The position numbers and the translations under genes are program-made. From contig NZ_LT629799.1 of the NCBI RefSeq assembly GCF_900105785.1, positions 2,852,001-2,916,000 on the forward strand: 64,000 nucleotides of DNA, in the 5' to 3' direction. The notes beneath the pieces are model-generated. The model saw only the letters and a program-made list of their open reading frames with translations. It did not search any database and had not been told where the DNA came from. Numbering within the stretch: the first letter of the stretch is position 1; each line of letters starts with the position of its first letter. Shown one piece after another: positions 32,725 to 40,598 of this stretch. The stretch comes from Microlunatus sagamiharensis (GTDB lineage Bacteria > Actinomycetota > Actinomycetes > Propionibacteriales > Propionibacteriaceae).

Positions 32725-32873
32725 CCCGCGTGGGCCCGTCGGGCTGCGAGACCGGCGGGTCCGAGACGTGGTGGCTCCCCCTCTTCCCCCGAGGTCCGTC
32801 GGTGGGCTATGACGGGGGTGCGGGCACCCGGCGCACCGGCGCCGCCCTGGACCCGCCGCCGGACGGAGCGCCC

Positions 32874-33767
32874 GTGACCACCACACGACCGACCGCACGC
32901 CCGGCCGTGAGCCGCCGCACCGTGATCGCCGCCGGCCTCACGGCCGCCGGCAGCGCGGCCCTCACCCCGGTCCGGGCGGACGCCGCGCCCGGTCAGGGCT
33001 CGTGGGCCCCGCGGAGCATCCCGCCCGGCTACCAGCAGGTCGACCCGCGGACCGCCGACCGCGTGCCCCTCACCCTGTCGCTGCGCGACGGCGTGCCGCT
33101 CTACCCGGGCGACCCCGCCTTCACGTGGGAGGTCGCGGACGACACCCGGACGCCGGCCCACGACGACGGCGGCTACCTCCTGGAGCGCATCACCAGCCTG
33201 GGCACCCACACCGCCAGTCACGTCTCCGCCCCGGTGCACTTCATCATCGGCGGCAAGCGCCTCGACCAGCTGGACGAGGACTTCACCCTCATGCCGCTCG
33301 CGGTCGTCGACGTCCGCCGCCGCATCGCGACGGACGGCCCCGACTTCCTCGTCGGTCGCGACGACCTGCGCGACTGGGAGCGCCGGCACGGGCGCATCCC
33401 GCCGCGCGGGTGCGTGCTCCTGCTCACCGGCTACGCGTCGCTCTTCTCGGAGGGGACCGGTCCGGACTCCCCGTACGTGACGACGCCGGCGCCGGGGTTC
33501 TCGGGCGGTGCGGTCGACTGGCTCTTCGACGCCCGCTCGGTCCTGGCCACGGGGGCCGACACCCTCGGTCCTGACGCCACGGCCGACGAGGCCCTGCAGG
33601 CCACCACCCGCACCCTGCTCCACGGGGGCGTCACCCTCGAGAACGTCGGGCCCGGGCTCGCGCGCCTGCGCCCGCACGGCGACTGGATCGCCGTCAACGG
33701 CAACCGGCCGGCGTTCAGCGGCTTCCAGACCGGCTTCACGGGCTTCACGACCGCTCGGCACCGCTGA
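32874..33767 (+). CDS. Tat-exported cyclase/metal-dependent hydrolase family protein
   Basis: A 297-residue protein of the cyclase family (kynurenine formamidase-like metal hydrolases). The N-terminus RPAVSRRTVIAAGLTAAGSAAL is a twin-arginine signal, so the protein is probably exported folded. The core carries LTLSLRDGVPLYPGDPAFTWE and the metal region GTHTASHVSAPVHF. Compared with the family motif HxGTHxDxPxH, the central Gly-Thr and Asp are replaced (HTASHVSAPVH), although the three histidines are kept. Activity is therefore uncertain. GTG 32874 has GGACGGAG upstream and gives the signal peptide a normal length. Monocistronic after mrp. Confidence 0.78.
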   Translation: MTTTRPTARPAVSRRTVIAAGLTAAGSAALTPVRADAAPGQGSWAPRSIPPGYQQVDPRTADRVPLTLSLRDGVPLYPGDPAFTWEVADDTRTPAHDDGGYLLERITSLGTHTASHVSAPVHFIIGGKRLDQLDEDFTLMPLAVVDVRRRIATDGPDFLVGRDDLRDWERRHGRIPPRGCVLLLTGYASLFSEGTGPDSPYVTTPAPGFSGGAVDWLFDARSVLATGADTLGPDATADEALQATTRTLLHGGVTLENVGPGLARLRPHGDWIAVNGNRPAFSGFQTGFTGFTTARHR

Positions 33768-33836
33768 GCACCGGCCCCCGGCCGGACGCCCCGCGCTGCG
33801 CCGGGTGCGGCGCGCGTCGCGGGTCACGGCCGGGGT

Positions 33837-33850
33837 GGGGGCTCGCCCCC
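33837..33850. terminator. Hairpin between cyclase and tatB genes
   Basis: GGGGGC-TC-GCCCCC, preceded by a wider CCCCGGCCG (33776) / CGGCCGGGG (33827) pairing, between two convergent genes. Confidence 0.4.
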
Positions 33851-33856
33851 GTCGGG

Positions 33857-34282
33857 CTAGGTCGCCTCCGAGTCGTACGGCGTCCGCGCGGGGGTGGCGG
33901 CGGCCATGGCGTCCGCCGGGCCGCCCGGGCTCACGTCCTTGGCGCCGTCGATGGACTTGCGCAGCGAGTCCTGCGACTCCGAGAGCGTCTCCCCCACCCC
34001 GGCGATCTCGGCCTTGACGTCGGCGACGACGGAGTTGTCGAGCAGGTTCTTCTGGATGAACGAGCGCGGGTTGAGGTCGCGGAAGTCGAGGTTCTGGAAC
34101 TCGGGGCCGAGCTCCTTGGTCAGCTGCTGCTGGGCGTTGTTGGCGGTGGCGCGCAGGAAGCTCACCAGGCGCGCGGCCTTGCGGGCCAGGTCGGGCAGCC
34201 GTTCCGGGCCGAAGAGGATGACCGCGAGGACCAGGAGCAGCGCGAACTCCGGGCCGTTGATGTCGAGCAGCAGTGGGGTCAC
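33857..34282 (-). CDS. tatB: Sec-independent protein translocase TatB-like protein
   Basis: A 141-residue TatB/Hcf106-type component of the twin-arginine translocase. A short N-terminal membrane helix (about 8-24, GPEFALLLVLAVILFGPERLP) ends at the conserved FGPxRLP hinge, followed by an amphipathic helix (DLARKAARLVSFLRATANNAQQQL) and an acidic/flexible tail. The gene follows htrA with GTG two bases after the overlapping TGA, as in the sigE-rseA-htrA-tatB locus of M. tuberculosis. Placement downstream of the envelope-stress cassette suggests that its expression rises with SigE activity. A Tat substrate is encoded next door at 32874. Confidence 0.9.
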   Translation of the reverse strand: MTPLLLDINGPEFALLLVLAVILFGPERLPDLARKAARLVSFLRATANNAQQQLTKELGPEFQNLDFRDLNPRSFIQKNLLDNSVVADVKAEIAGVGETLSESQDSLRKSIDGAKDVSPGGPADAMAAATPARTPYDSEAT

Positions 34283-34283
34283 G

Positions 34284-35528
34284 TCAGCCCACCTTCCCAC
34301 CGAGCGTCACGTCGGTCTCGGTCTTGGCCCCGTCGCGCGTGTAGCCGAAGCGCACGACCTCGCCGGGGCGGTGGGTGCGGACCGCGACGACCAGCTCCTC
34401 GCGGGTCGTCACGCGCCGCTCGTCGACGCTGGAGACCAGGTCACCGGCGCGCAGGCCCGCCTTGCGCGCGGCGCCGCCGGCCTCGACGCTCGACAGCTCC
34501 ACGCCGCGCGAGGTCTCGCGCAGCTGCACGCCGACGACGGGGTACGTCGCCCTGCCGTCCTTGACCAGGAGGTCGCCGATGGTGCGGGCCTGGTTGATCG
34601 GGATGGCGAAGCCGATGCCGATGTTGCCCGCCTGGCCCTGGCCGGAGCCGAGCGTGAGGATCGCGGAGTTGACGCCGACGACGCGGGCCGAGGCGTCGAC
34701 GAGCGGACCGCCGGAGTTGCCCGGGTTGATCGGCGCGTCGGTCTGGATGCCGTCGATGTACGCCGTCGGCGCGTCCGCGCTGCCCGACTCGTTCACCGTG
34801 ACCGGCCGGTCGACCGCGGACACGATCCCCTGCGTGACCGTGCCGGGCAGCCCCAGCGGCGAGCCCACGGCGACCACGGTCGCCCCGACCCGGGCCGACG
34901 AGGAGTCGCCGGTCTCGAGGGGGCGGAGGCGCTCGTCGGCGTCGACCTTGATCACGGCGAGGTCGTAGGACGGGCTGCGGCCGACGAGCGTCGCGCTCGT
35001 GCGGCGACCGTCGGAGAAGACCACGCGCAGCCGGGCGCCGTCGGCCGCGCCGGCGACCACGTGGTTGTTCGTCATGATGTGCCCCTCGCGGTCGAGCACG
35101 AAGCCGGAGCCCGTGCCCTGCTCGCCCGACCCGCGCACCTCGATCATCACCGTGCCCGGCAGCGCGCGGCGGGCGACCTCCACGGTGGTGGTGGTCTCGC
35201 CGGACGGTACCGGTGCGGGTGCCGGTTCGGAGGGCGCGGGGTCGCTGACGGACGTCGAGGCCGGGCGCTCGGAGAGCCGGGCCGCGCCGAAGCCGGCACC
35301 GCCGCCGACGAGCAGCGCGGTCACCGCGGCCAGGGCGATCACCCCGGCGGTGCCCCCCGCACGGCGACGGGGCGACCGGGGCGGCTCGGGAGCGCTGACG
35401 GGTTCGCCGAAGGGCCAGTGGTACGCGGCGGGCGCCTGCTCGGCGGCGTGCGGCGGAGACCAGGGCGTCGCACGGGTGTCCGGGACGCGGGGCGCGCTCG
35501 CCCGGTCCGGGGCCGGACCGTCGGCCAT
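34284..35528 (-). CDS. htrA: HtrA/DegP-like serine protease with PDZ domain
   Basis: Membrane-anchored envelope-quality-control protease, 414 residues. A proline-rich cytoplasmic N-terminus (1-58) precedes one membrane helix (about 60-82). The trypsin-like domain has the triad His156 (TNNHVVAG), Asp189 (SYDLAVIKV) and Ser272 (INPGNSGGPLVD). A PDZ domain follows from about 325 (VVGVQLRETSRGVELSSV...AGLRAGDLVSSV). It sits between the anti-sigma gene (one base apart) and tatB, as in M. tuberculosis, where HtrA homologues help control RseA/SigE. Likely cotranscribed with sigE and so stress-induced. Confidence 0.94.
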   Translation of the reverse strand: MADGPAPDRASAPRVPDTRATPWSPPHAAEQAPAAYHWPFGEPVSAPEPPRSPRRRAGGTAGVIALAAVTALLVGGGAGFGAARLSERPASTSVSDPAPSEPAPAPVPSGETTTTVEVARRALPGTVMIEVRGSGEQGTGSGFVLDREGHIMTNNHVVAGAADGARLRVVFSDGRRTSATLVGRSPSYDLAVIKVDADERLRPLETGDSSSARVGATVVAVGSPLGLPGTVTQGIVSAVDRPVTVNESGSADAPTAYIDGIQTDAPINPGNSGGPLVDASARVVGVNSAILTLGSGQGQAGNIGIGFAIPINQARTIGDLLVKDGRATYPVVGVQLRETSRGVELSSVEAGGAARKAGLRAGDLVSSVDERRVTTREELVVAVRTHRPGEVVRFGYTRDGAKTETDVTLGGKVG

Positions 35529-35529
35529 C

Positions 35530-37017
35530 TCAGGCCGTCAGATCGGCGAAGATCCTCGACCAGCCCTCGCGCACGCGGCCCAGGGTAGTCGTCTCGACCG
35601 CACCCTCGTGCGGGAAGGCGGAGACCGCCCGGCTCAGGAGCTTGGGCGAGCCGTCGGTGGTGACGGTGTAGACGGTGTCGCCCGACTGCCACGTCGCCCA
35701 GCGCACCGCACCGGCGTGGCGCCAGACGCCCATGCCCGCGTCCCAGGTCGCCCCGCCGGGCGCGCCGCTCAGGCGGCCGTGGCGCTGCAGGACGCTCACC
35801 GTGCGCGCGCCGTCGCCGTAGACCGCGTGCATCGACCGCGGGTCCGTCGGGGTGTCCGTGCTGACCTGGAGCAGGTCGAGGCCGGCCAGCTCGTCGCTGC
35901 AGTCCCACCCGGAGCTGCTCAGCCGCGCGGCGCTCGCCGCGGCCGACGCGGCGGTGATCGACCGCGCACCGGTCCGCACCGTCGCGACGGCCGCGTACGG
36001 GGTCACGGAGACCTCGGTGAAGCCGGCGGCGGTGCTGAGGCCCTCGTCGTCGTAGCTCTCCTGCCACAGCAGCACGCCGGTGGCGTCGTCGATCCACCAC
36101 CGCTTGACGACGTGGCCCTCGCCGTCCTCCGCGGCGACGACGGTCGCTGGGCGGTGCGCCACCTCGACCCCGCGCTGGGCGGACAGCGCGTACGCCCGGG
36201 AGATGAGGTCGACCGGGGACGGGGCCCCGGTGGCCGCGACCTGCGGCGGGGCGACCGAGCTCGCCAGCACCGACCCGTCGGGGTCGTAGACGCTGACCAG
36301 GGTGCCCTGGCGGCTGCGGGTGTCGACGGCCACCTTGGCGGCGACGACGCGCTTGTCGAGACGGGCGATGACCGCCTGGTCGCCGTCGACGGTCGTGGTC
36401 TCGCCGGCACCGACGGCGCGCTCGAGCAGGGCGACCGCGTCGCGCTCGCCCTCGCGGCTGGTCCCCTTCCGCTCGGGCCGGGTGACCCCGGACGCGTCCT
36501 GGGTGGCCTCGGGCAGCGAGTCGAGCAGCATCAGGGCGCTGAGCGAGGCCCCGGTGACCGACAGCTCGGCCGCCGCGGCGCCGAACTCGGCCTGCGCCTC
36601 GTCGGCCGGGTCGGCCACGGCCCCCAGGCTGCTGGTCGGCGCCGCGAACCAGCCGGTCAGGCCGAGCGCCGTCGCGACGGCGCCGACCGCGATGACCCCG
36701 AGCAGCGCGCGGACGCGGGCCCGGTGCCGCTCGGAGGGCAGGGCGAGGGAGCCGCCGCGGTCGAAGGCCTTGGTCCAGGGCCGTGCGGACGCGTCGCCGG
36801 CGATGCTCACGAGCCGGTCGGACAGCGGCGAGGGGGCCGCCGTACGGGCGCCGCTGCGGCCCAGCAGGTCACGGACGGCCCGCAGCTCCGCCACGTCGGC
36901 GCGGCAGGCGGCGCAGCCGAGCAGGTGGCCGGCGACCCGCTCCCGGTCCTCGGCGGACAGGGCGCCGTCGACGAGACCGGAGCGCAGCTCGGCGAGGTCG
37001 TCGCAGGAGCTGCTCAC
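35530..37017 (-). CDS. rseA: Anti-sigma factor with zinc finger, membrane helix and RseB-like sensor domain
   Basis: A 495-residue protein that apparently joins two roles in one chain. Residues 1-60 are a zinc-finger anti-sigma domain with the ZAS motif HLLGCAAC (His31-x3-Cys35-x2-Cys38) that should bind SigE. A membrane helix lies at about 103-125. The extracytoplasmic part resembles MucB/RseB: about 245-345 contains HRPATVVAAEDGEGHVVKRW, the WIDDATGVLLWQE strand pair and the FTEVSVTP segment, and a C-terminal module has GDGARTVSVLQRHG. In proteobacteria RseB is a separate periplasmic protein that shields RseA. The start is seven bases after the sigE stop; it is followed one base later by htrA. 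Confidence 0.85.
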   Translation of the reverse strand: MSSSCDDLAELRSGLVDGALSAEDRERVAGHLLGCAACRADVAELRAVRDLLGRSGARTAAPSPLSDRLVSIAGDASARPWTKAFDRGGSLALPSERHRARVRALLGVIAVGAVATALGLTGWFAAPTSSLGAVADPADEAQAEFGAAAAELSVTGASLSALMLLDSLPEATQDASGVTRPERKGTSREGERDAVALLERAVGAGETTTVDGDQAVIARLDKRVVAAKVAVDTRSRQGTLVSVYDPDGSVLASSVAPPQVAATGAPSPVDLISRAYALSAQRGVEVAHRPATVVAAEDGEGHVVKRWWIDDATGVLLWQESYDDEGLSTAAGFTEVSVTPYAAVATVRTGARSITAASAAASAARLSSSGWDCSDELAGLDLLQVSTDTPTDPRSMHAVYGDGARTVSVLQRHGRLSGAPGGATWDAGMGVWRHAGAVRWATWQSGDTVYTVTTDGSPKLLSRAVSAFPHEGAVETTTLGRVREGWSRIFADLTA

Positions 37018-37024
37018 GTGCGCA

Positions 37025-37837
37025 TCACCAGGCGCCCGCCGCAGCCCGCCCGGAGGTGACCTCCTCGTCGGTCACGACGCGCTGGCCGGGCTCGGCGTCG
37101 ACGCCGAGGTAGCGGGTGTGCTCCAGCGTGGGGCGCCGGTGCGCCAGGGCCTCGCGCAGCCGGGCGCGGCCGCGGTGGATCCGGCTGCGGACCGTGCCGA
37201 TCTTGAGGTCGAGGACGTCGCTGATCTCCTCGTAGGTGAGCCCCTCGATGTCGCACAGGACGACGGCGGCGCGGAAGGTCGGCGCGAGCGCGGCGAGCGC
37301 GGCCGCCACGTCGTGGTCGAGGTCGGCGTCGTCGAGCTGCTGCGAGGGGTTCGGCCAGGAGCTGGCCATGCGGTCGTCGCTGCCCTCGGCGAGCCCGTCG
37401 AAACGGATCTTCTGGCGGCGCCGGGCACCGTCCAGGAAGAGGTTCGTGGTGATGCGGTGCAGCCAGCCCTCGAAGGTGCCGGGCTGGAAGCGGTGCAGGG
37501 AGCGGAAGACCCGGACGAACACGTCCTGGGTCAGGTCCTCGGCGTCGTGCGCGTTGCCGGTGAGGCGGTAGGCGAGGCGGAAGACGCGGGCGCTGTGGTC
37601 GCGGACGATCTCCTCCCAGCTCGGCGGCTGCCACTCCACGGCGGGCTGCTCGGCGGAGCCGGCCGGCGCGGCCGGTGCCGCGTCCTGACCGGGGGTGGTG
37701 ACGAGCACGGTGCCGGGATCGGTACGCACGGGGGGTGCCTCCTGCTTGGCGAGGGCCCCGGAGCGGCCGGCTCCCTCGGTCGGAGTCTCATCGTCCCGGG
37801 ACGACCTGTTCAATCCCTTGACCAAACCTGTCAGCAA
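37025..37837 (-). CDS. sigE: ECF RNA polymerase sigma factor, SigE type
   Basis: An extracytoplasmic-function sigma factor of 270 residues from the start used. A long disordered N-terminus (about 1-70) precedes region 2 ([35 protein letters not shown]) and region 4 ([38 protein letters not shown]). Immediate neighbours rseA-htrA-tatB identify it as the SigE envelope-stress factor of actinobacteria. I favour the TTG at 37837 because GGGGAGG lies eight bases upstream; GTG 37846 overlaps that site. A GGGAAC-N17-CGTT promoter lies upstream, suggesting autoregulation. Confidence 0.92.
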   Translation of the reverse strand: MLTGLVKGLNRSSRDDETPTEGAGRSGALAKQEAPPVRTDPGTVLVTTPGQDAAPAAPAGSAEQPAVEWQPPSWEEIVRDHSARVFRLAYRLTGNAHDAEDLTQDVFVRVFRSLHRFQPGTFEGWLHRITTNLFLDGARRRQKIRFDGLAEGSDDRMASSWPNPSQQLDDADLDHDVAAALAALAPTFRAAVVLCDIEGLTYEEISDVLDLKIGTVRSRIHRGRARLREALAHRRPTLEHTRYLGVDAEPGQRVVTDEEVTSGRAAAGAW

Positions 37838-37914
37838 CCTGTGCACCTCCCCTCGTCCTGCGTGGGCCGTTACGCCGTGACCCCCCTCCGGGGAGACGGT
37901 TGTACGCGGGGAAG

Positions 37915-37941
37915 AACGAGCCGCGCCCCGGCGGTGTTCCC
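37915..37941 (-). promoter_or_regulatory. Putative autoregulated ECF (SigE-type) promoter
   Basis: On the minus strand GGGAAC (37941-37936), a 17-base spacer and CGTT (37918-37915) match the ECF -35/-10 pattern of SigE-like factors. It lies about 75 bases before the sigE start and just after the dapA terminator, so it is placed to drive sigE-rseA-htrA-tatB. Confidence 0.6.
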
Positions 37942-37944
37942 GCG

Positions 37945-37959
37945 CCCCGGAGCCCGGGG
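37945..37959 (-). terminator. dapA terminator
   Basis: CCCCGG-AGC-CCGGGG hairpin seven bases downstream of the dapA stop, directly upstream of the sigE promoter. Confidence 0.55.
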
Positions 37960-37966
37960 TGCGGCG

Positions 37967-38881
37967 TCAGGAGGCCGGAGCCTCGGGTCCCGACGGCAGC
38001 CCGGCCGCGTCGAGCGCCCGGGCGAGGGCCGCCCGCTCCTCGGTGGTCGCCGCGACCATCGGCAGCCGTACGCCGCCGACGCCGCGGCCCTGGAGCTCCA
38101 GGCCCGCCTTGACCAGGATCACGCCCTGGGTGGCGAAGATGCCGGTGAGGATCGGCAGCAGCTGCCGGTGCAGGCGCAGCGCCTCGGCGTGGTCGCCGGC
38201 CAGGGCGGCATCGATGAGGGCGCGCATCTGCGGGCCGCAGAAGTGGGTCGAGGTGCCCACGACGCCGACCCCGCCCACGGCGAGCATCGGCAGCGTGAGC
38301 GCGTCCTCGCCCGAGTAGTACGCGAGGTCGGACTCGGCCATCACCCGCGAGGAGGCGGCCAGGTCGCCCTTGGCGTCCTTGACCGCGACGATGCGCGGGT
38401 GCTCGGCGAGGCGCAGCAGGGTGTCGGTGGCGATCGCGGTGCCGGCGCGGTGCGGGATGTCGTAGAGCATCACCGGCACGCCGGTGGCGTCGGCCACGGT
38501 GCGGAAGTGCTCGAGGAGCCCGGCCTGCGGGGGCTTGGAGTAGTACGGCGTGACGAGCAGCAGCCCGTCGGCGCCGGCCTTCTCCGCGGCGGCCGCGAGC
38601 TCGAGGGTGTGCGCGGTGTCGTTGGTGCCGATGCCGGCCACGACGTGCACCCGGTCGCCGACCGCGTCGACCACGGCCCGGACGAGGTCGGCCTTCTCGG
38701 CGTCGGTCGTCGTGGGCGCCTCGCCGCCGGTGCCGTTGACCACGAGCCCGTCGTGGCGGTCGTCGACCAGCCGCTGCGCGAGCGTCGCCGCCGCGTCCAG
38801 GTCGACAGAACCGTCCGGCGCGAACGGCGTCACCATCGCGGACAGCAGCCGTCCGAAGGGCGGACCAGCGGGCGCAGCCAT
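37967..38881 (-). CDS. dapA: 4-hydroxy-tetrahydrodipicolinate synthase
   Basis: First committed step of lysine/DAP synthesis: pyruvate plus aspartate semialdehyde, cytoplasmic TIM barrel, 304 residues. The Schiff-base lysine is in IVAVKDAKGDLAAS, the catalytic tyrosine in MLYDIPHRAG and the second tyrosine in LLVTPYYSKPPQ. The pyruvate-binding loop, normally GTTGES, reads GTGGEA here (NGTGGEAPTTTDAEK), so the second Thr and the Ser are changed. Otherwise it is very close to actinobacterial DapA. The start is supported by TAGACT six bases before the ATG. It is inserted between sigE and the biotinyl-carrier gene. Confidence 0.93.
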   Translation of the reverse strand: MAAPAGPPFGRLLSAMVTPFAPDGSVDLDAAATLAQRLVDDRHDGLVVNGTGGEAPTTTDAEKADLVRAVVDAVGDRVHVVAGIGTNDTAHTLELAAAAEKAGADGLLLVTPYYSKPPQAGLLEHFRTVADATGVPVMLYDIPHRAGTAIATDTLLRLAEHPRIVAVKDAKGDLAASSRVMAESDLAYYSGEDALTLPMLAVGGVGVVGTSTHFCGPQMRALIDAALAGDHAEALRLHRQLLPILTGIFATQGVILVKAGLELQGRGVGGVRLPMVAATTEERAALARALDAAGLPSGPEAPAS

Positions 38882-38887
38882 GGCCTC

Positions 38888-38893
38888 AGTCTA
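38888..38893 (-). promoter_or_regulatory. -10 box of a probable leaderless promoter (dapA)
   Basis: TAGACT on the minus strand, six bases before the ATG at 38881. Confidence 0.5.
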
Positions 38894-38958
38894 GGGACGG
38901 GGGCTGCGAAGGGCACCGCGACGGGCCCAGGGCCCGGGCCCGCGTGCCGGGCGGGCGC

Positions 38959-39180
38959 TCAGGCGGGCGTGATCACGACGAGCGGGTCGCCGTCGTTGAC
39001 CACGTCGCCGTCCTCGACCACGATCTCGGTGACCGTGCCGGCCACCTCGGCGAGGACGGGGATCTCCATCTTCATCGACTCGAGGATGACCACGGCGTCG
39101 TCGGCCGCGACGCTCTGCCCGACCTCGACCTCGACCTTCAGGACGGCCGCGACGAGCTCGGCGACGACGGTGTGGCTCAT
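38959..39180 (-). CDS. Small biotin/lipoyl attachment protein
   Basis: A 73-residue free-standing biotinyl domain. The modification motif ESMKME places the biotinylated lysine in VVILESMKMEIPVLAE, and the two symmetric half-hairpins (VGQSVAADDAV and VEDGDVVNDGDPLVV) complete the fold. It closely resembles the M. tuberculosis biotinylated protein TB7.3. It probably serves as a mobile carboxyl carrier for an acyl-CoA carboxylase encoded elsewhere; no carboxylase subunit is nearby. TAGGAT lies seven bases before the ATG. Confidence 0.88.
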   Translation of the reverse strand: MSHTVVAELVAAVLKVEVEVGQSVAADDAVVILESMKMEIPVLAEVAGTVTEIVVEDGDVVNDGDPLVVITPA

Positions 39181-39187
39181 GGGCCGC

Positions 39188-39193
39188 ATCCTA
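39188..39193 (-). promoter_or_regulatory. -10 box of a probable leaderless promoter
   Basis: TAGGAT on the minus strand, seven bases before the ATG at 39180. Confidence 0.5.
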
Positions 39194-39294
39194 GGGCGTG
39201 GTGATCGATCCCGGCACGTGCCGCGGGGGCGTCCGTGCCCCGTCGGGGCGCTCTCGCCGGGCTCCGGCGGAGGCGGGGGTCACGCGGTTCTCGA

Positions 39295-39300
39295 TACAGT
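39295..39300 (+). promoter_or_regulatory. -10 box of a probable leaderless promoter
   Basis: TACAGT, seven bases, GTG at 39308. Confidence 0.5.
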
Positions 39301-39307
39301 GAGCGCC

Positions 39308-40006
39308 GTGAGTCCTACGCCCGCGTCCCCCGCGTCCAGCGCCGCCGCGAACCCCGGCATCCCCACCTCTGCGCAGTCGGCGCCCGCGGCCGCCTCCTGG
39401 GTGTTCGCCGAGGACTTCGTGCCCGAGGGCGACGCCGCCGCGCAGGCGCGTGTGGAGGCCGAGCCGCTGGGCGTCGAGCCGCTGAGCCGGGGCACCGTGT
39501 CGGCCCTGACCTTCCTCGCCGCGGCGGTCCAGGCCCGCGCGGTCGTCGAGATCGGCACCGGCACGGGTCAGTCGGGCCTGGCGCTCTTCGCGGGCATGCA
39601 GCCCGACGGCATCCTCACCAGTGTCGACCTCGAGGCCGACCACCAGCGCCAGGCGCGGAGGGCCTTCAGCTCCGTCGGCATCGCCAGCCAGCGGTTCCGG
39701 CTGATCGCCGGCGACGCGCTCACCGTCCTGCCCAAGCTGAGCGACGGCGCGTACGACCTCGTCCTGGTCGCGGGCGACACCCTCGAGTACCGCGACTACG
39801 TCGAGCAGGGCCTGCGGCTCCTGCGCCACGGCGGGCTGCTCGTCGTCACGCACACGCTGCAGGGCGGGCGTACGGCCGACTCCTCGCAGGACGACGACGA
39901 CACCCTCGCGGTGCGCTTCGCGCTCGACGCGGTCACCGAGAACGAGGACCTCGTCGCGGCGCTCCTGCCGGTGGGTGACGGCCTGCTCGCCGCGGTCAAG
40001 CGCTGA
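39308..40006 (+). CDS. O-methyltransferase (SAM-dependent, class I)
   Basis: A 232-residue methyltransferase of the catechol/caffeoyl-CoA-type O-methyltransferase family. After an Ala/Pro-rich N-terminus (1-30), the SAM-binding motif VVEIGTGTGQSGLALFAG (about 79-96), the acidic loop SVDLEADHQRQARRAF, and YDLVLVAGDTLEYRDYVEQGLRLLRHGGLLVVTHTL are visible. M. tuberculosis Rv1220c, adjacent to sigE, belongs to the same family, so position is conserved even though dapA and a biotinyl carrier intervene here. Substrate unknown. It ends at a very strong hairpin terminator. Confidence 0.87.
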   Translation: MSPTPASPASSAAANPGIPTSAQSAPAAASWVFAEDFVPEGDAAAQARVEAEPLGVEPLSRGTVSALTFLAAAVQARAVVEIGTGTGQSGLALFAGMQPDGILTSVDLEADHQRQARRAFSSVGIASQRFRLIAGDALTVLPKLSDGAYDLVLVAGDTLEYRDYVEQGLRLLRHGGLLVVTHTLQGGRTADSSQDDDDTLAVRFALDAVTENEDLVAALLPVGDGLLAAVKR

Positions 40007-40024
40007 CGGCTCCCGCAAGCAGCA

Positions 40025-40071
40025 GAACGGGGAGGGTTCGGCACCTGTGCGGTGCCGAACCCTCCCCGTTC
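40025..40071. terminator. Bidirectional terminator with a perfect 21-pair stem
   Basis: The arm starting GAACGGGGAGGGTTCGG at 40025-40045 is complementary without mismatch to 40051-40071, with the loop TGTGC. It lies between the convergent O-methyltransferase and DUF1540 genes. Confidence 0.8.
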
Positions 40072-40094
40072 GTCGTGCTGACGAGGCTGGTGCC

Positions 40095-40382
40095 TCAGGC
40101 GGCCTGGTAGGACAGGCAGTCGGCGCCCGAGGTGCCGGACGGGCCGACCCTGACCGAGGGGGCGCGGCACTCGAGCGACTCGTTGAACCGGCAGTCGCTG
40201 CGCTGGCACGCGCCGACCTGGGCGACGACGTCGAGGCCGCCCTTGTCGTTGAGGGAGAGGAACGTCGCGCACCCGGCGTCGGAGTTCATGCTGATGGCGA
40301 AGGCGTGGCAGCCGTCGTCGTTGTAGGCGCAGGCCGTCGCCGAGCAGTCGTGGACCTGGGGCATCTCGAGCGTCGTGGTCAT
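40095..40382 (-). CDS. Cysteine-rich DUF1540 protein
   Basis: A 95-residue protein with two DUF1540 units. In the first, CSATACAYNDDGCHAFAISM is followed by CATFLSL. In the second, CQRSDCRFNESLECRAPSVRV is followed by DCLSY. The regularly spaced cysteines (eight in all, C-x4-5-C-x-(Y/F)N-x3-C) suggest a small metal-binding or disulfide module. Function unknown; the family is common in actinobacteria and clostridia. GGAGG precedes the ATG. Downstream lies the strong shared terminator, so it is transcribed alone. Confidence 0.82.
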   Translation of the reverse strand: MTTTLEMPQVHDCSATACAYNDDGCHAFAISMNSDAGCATFLSLNDKGGLDVVAQVGACQRSDCRFNESLECRAPSVRVGPSGTSGADCLSYQAA

Positions 40383-40531
40383 CGGGGCCTCCTGGAGGGC
40401 GTTCTGCGTGCTGGTGACGCTGACGCTAGACGGCCCGGGCGACGCCCGCCAGCAAGCGGAGGCTCCCCTCAGAGAAGTGAGGGAAGCCTCCCCTGAGCAA
40501 GATCAGGAGGGCTGAAAGTCAAGATCAGGAG

Positions 40532-40554
40532 CCCTTCGAAAAGCTCAGGGATCG
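40532..40554 (+). repeat. Dispersed CTCAGG repeat, copy 3
   Basis: CCCTTCGAAAAGCTCAGGG followed by ATCG; two mismatches to the copies at 13977 and 14021. Confidence 0.75.
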
Positions 40555-40598
40555 TGGGCGCGCATGCCGGTCGACAGGCCAGGGAGCGTGGTCGGGAG

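Noticed and set aside
36302-40006. A 1,234-codon open frame on the plus strand ending with the O-methyltransferase
   Set aside because: Everything before 39308 is antisense to sigE, rseA, dapA and the biotinyl carrier and is arginine/alanine-rich without domains; only the part from GTG 39308 is a gene.
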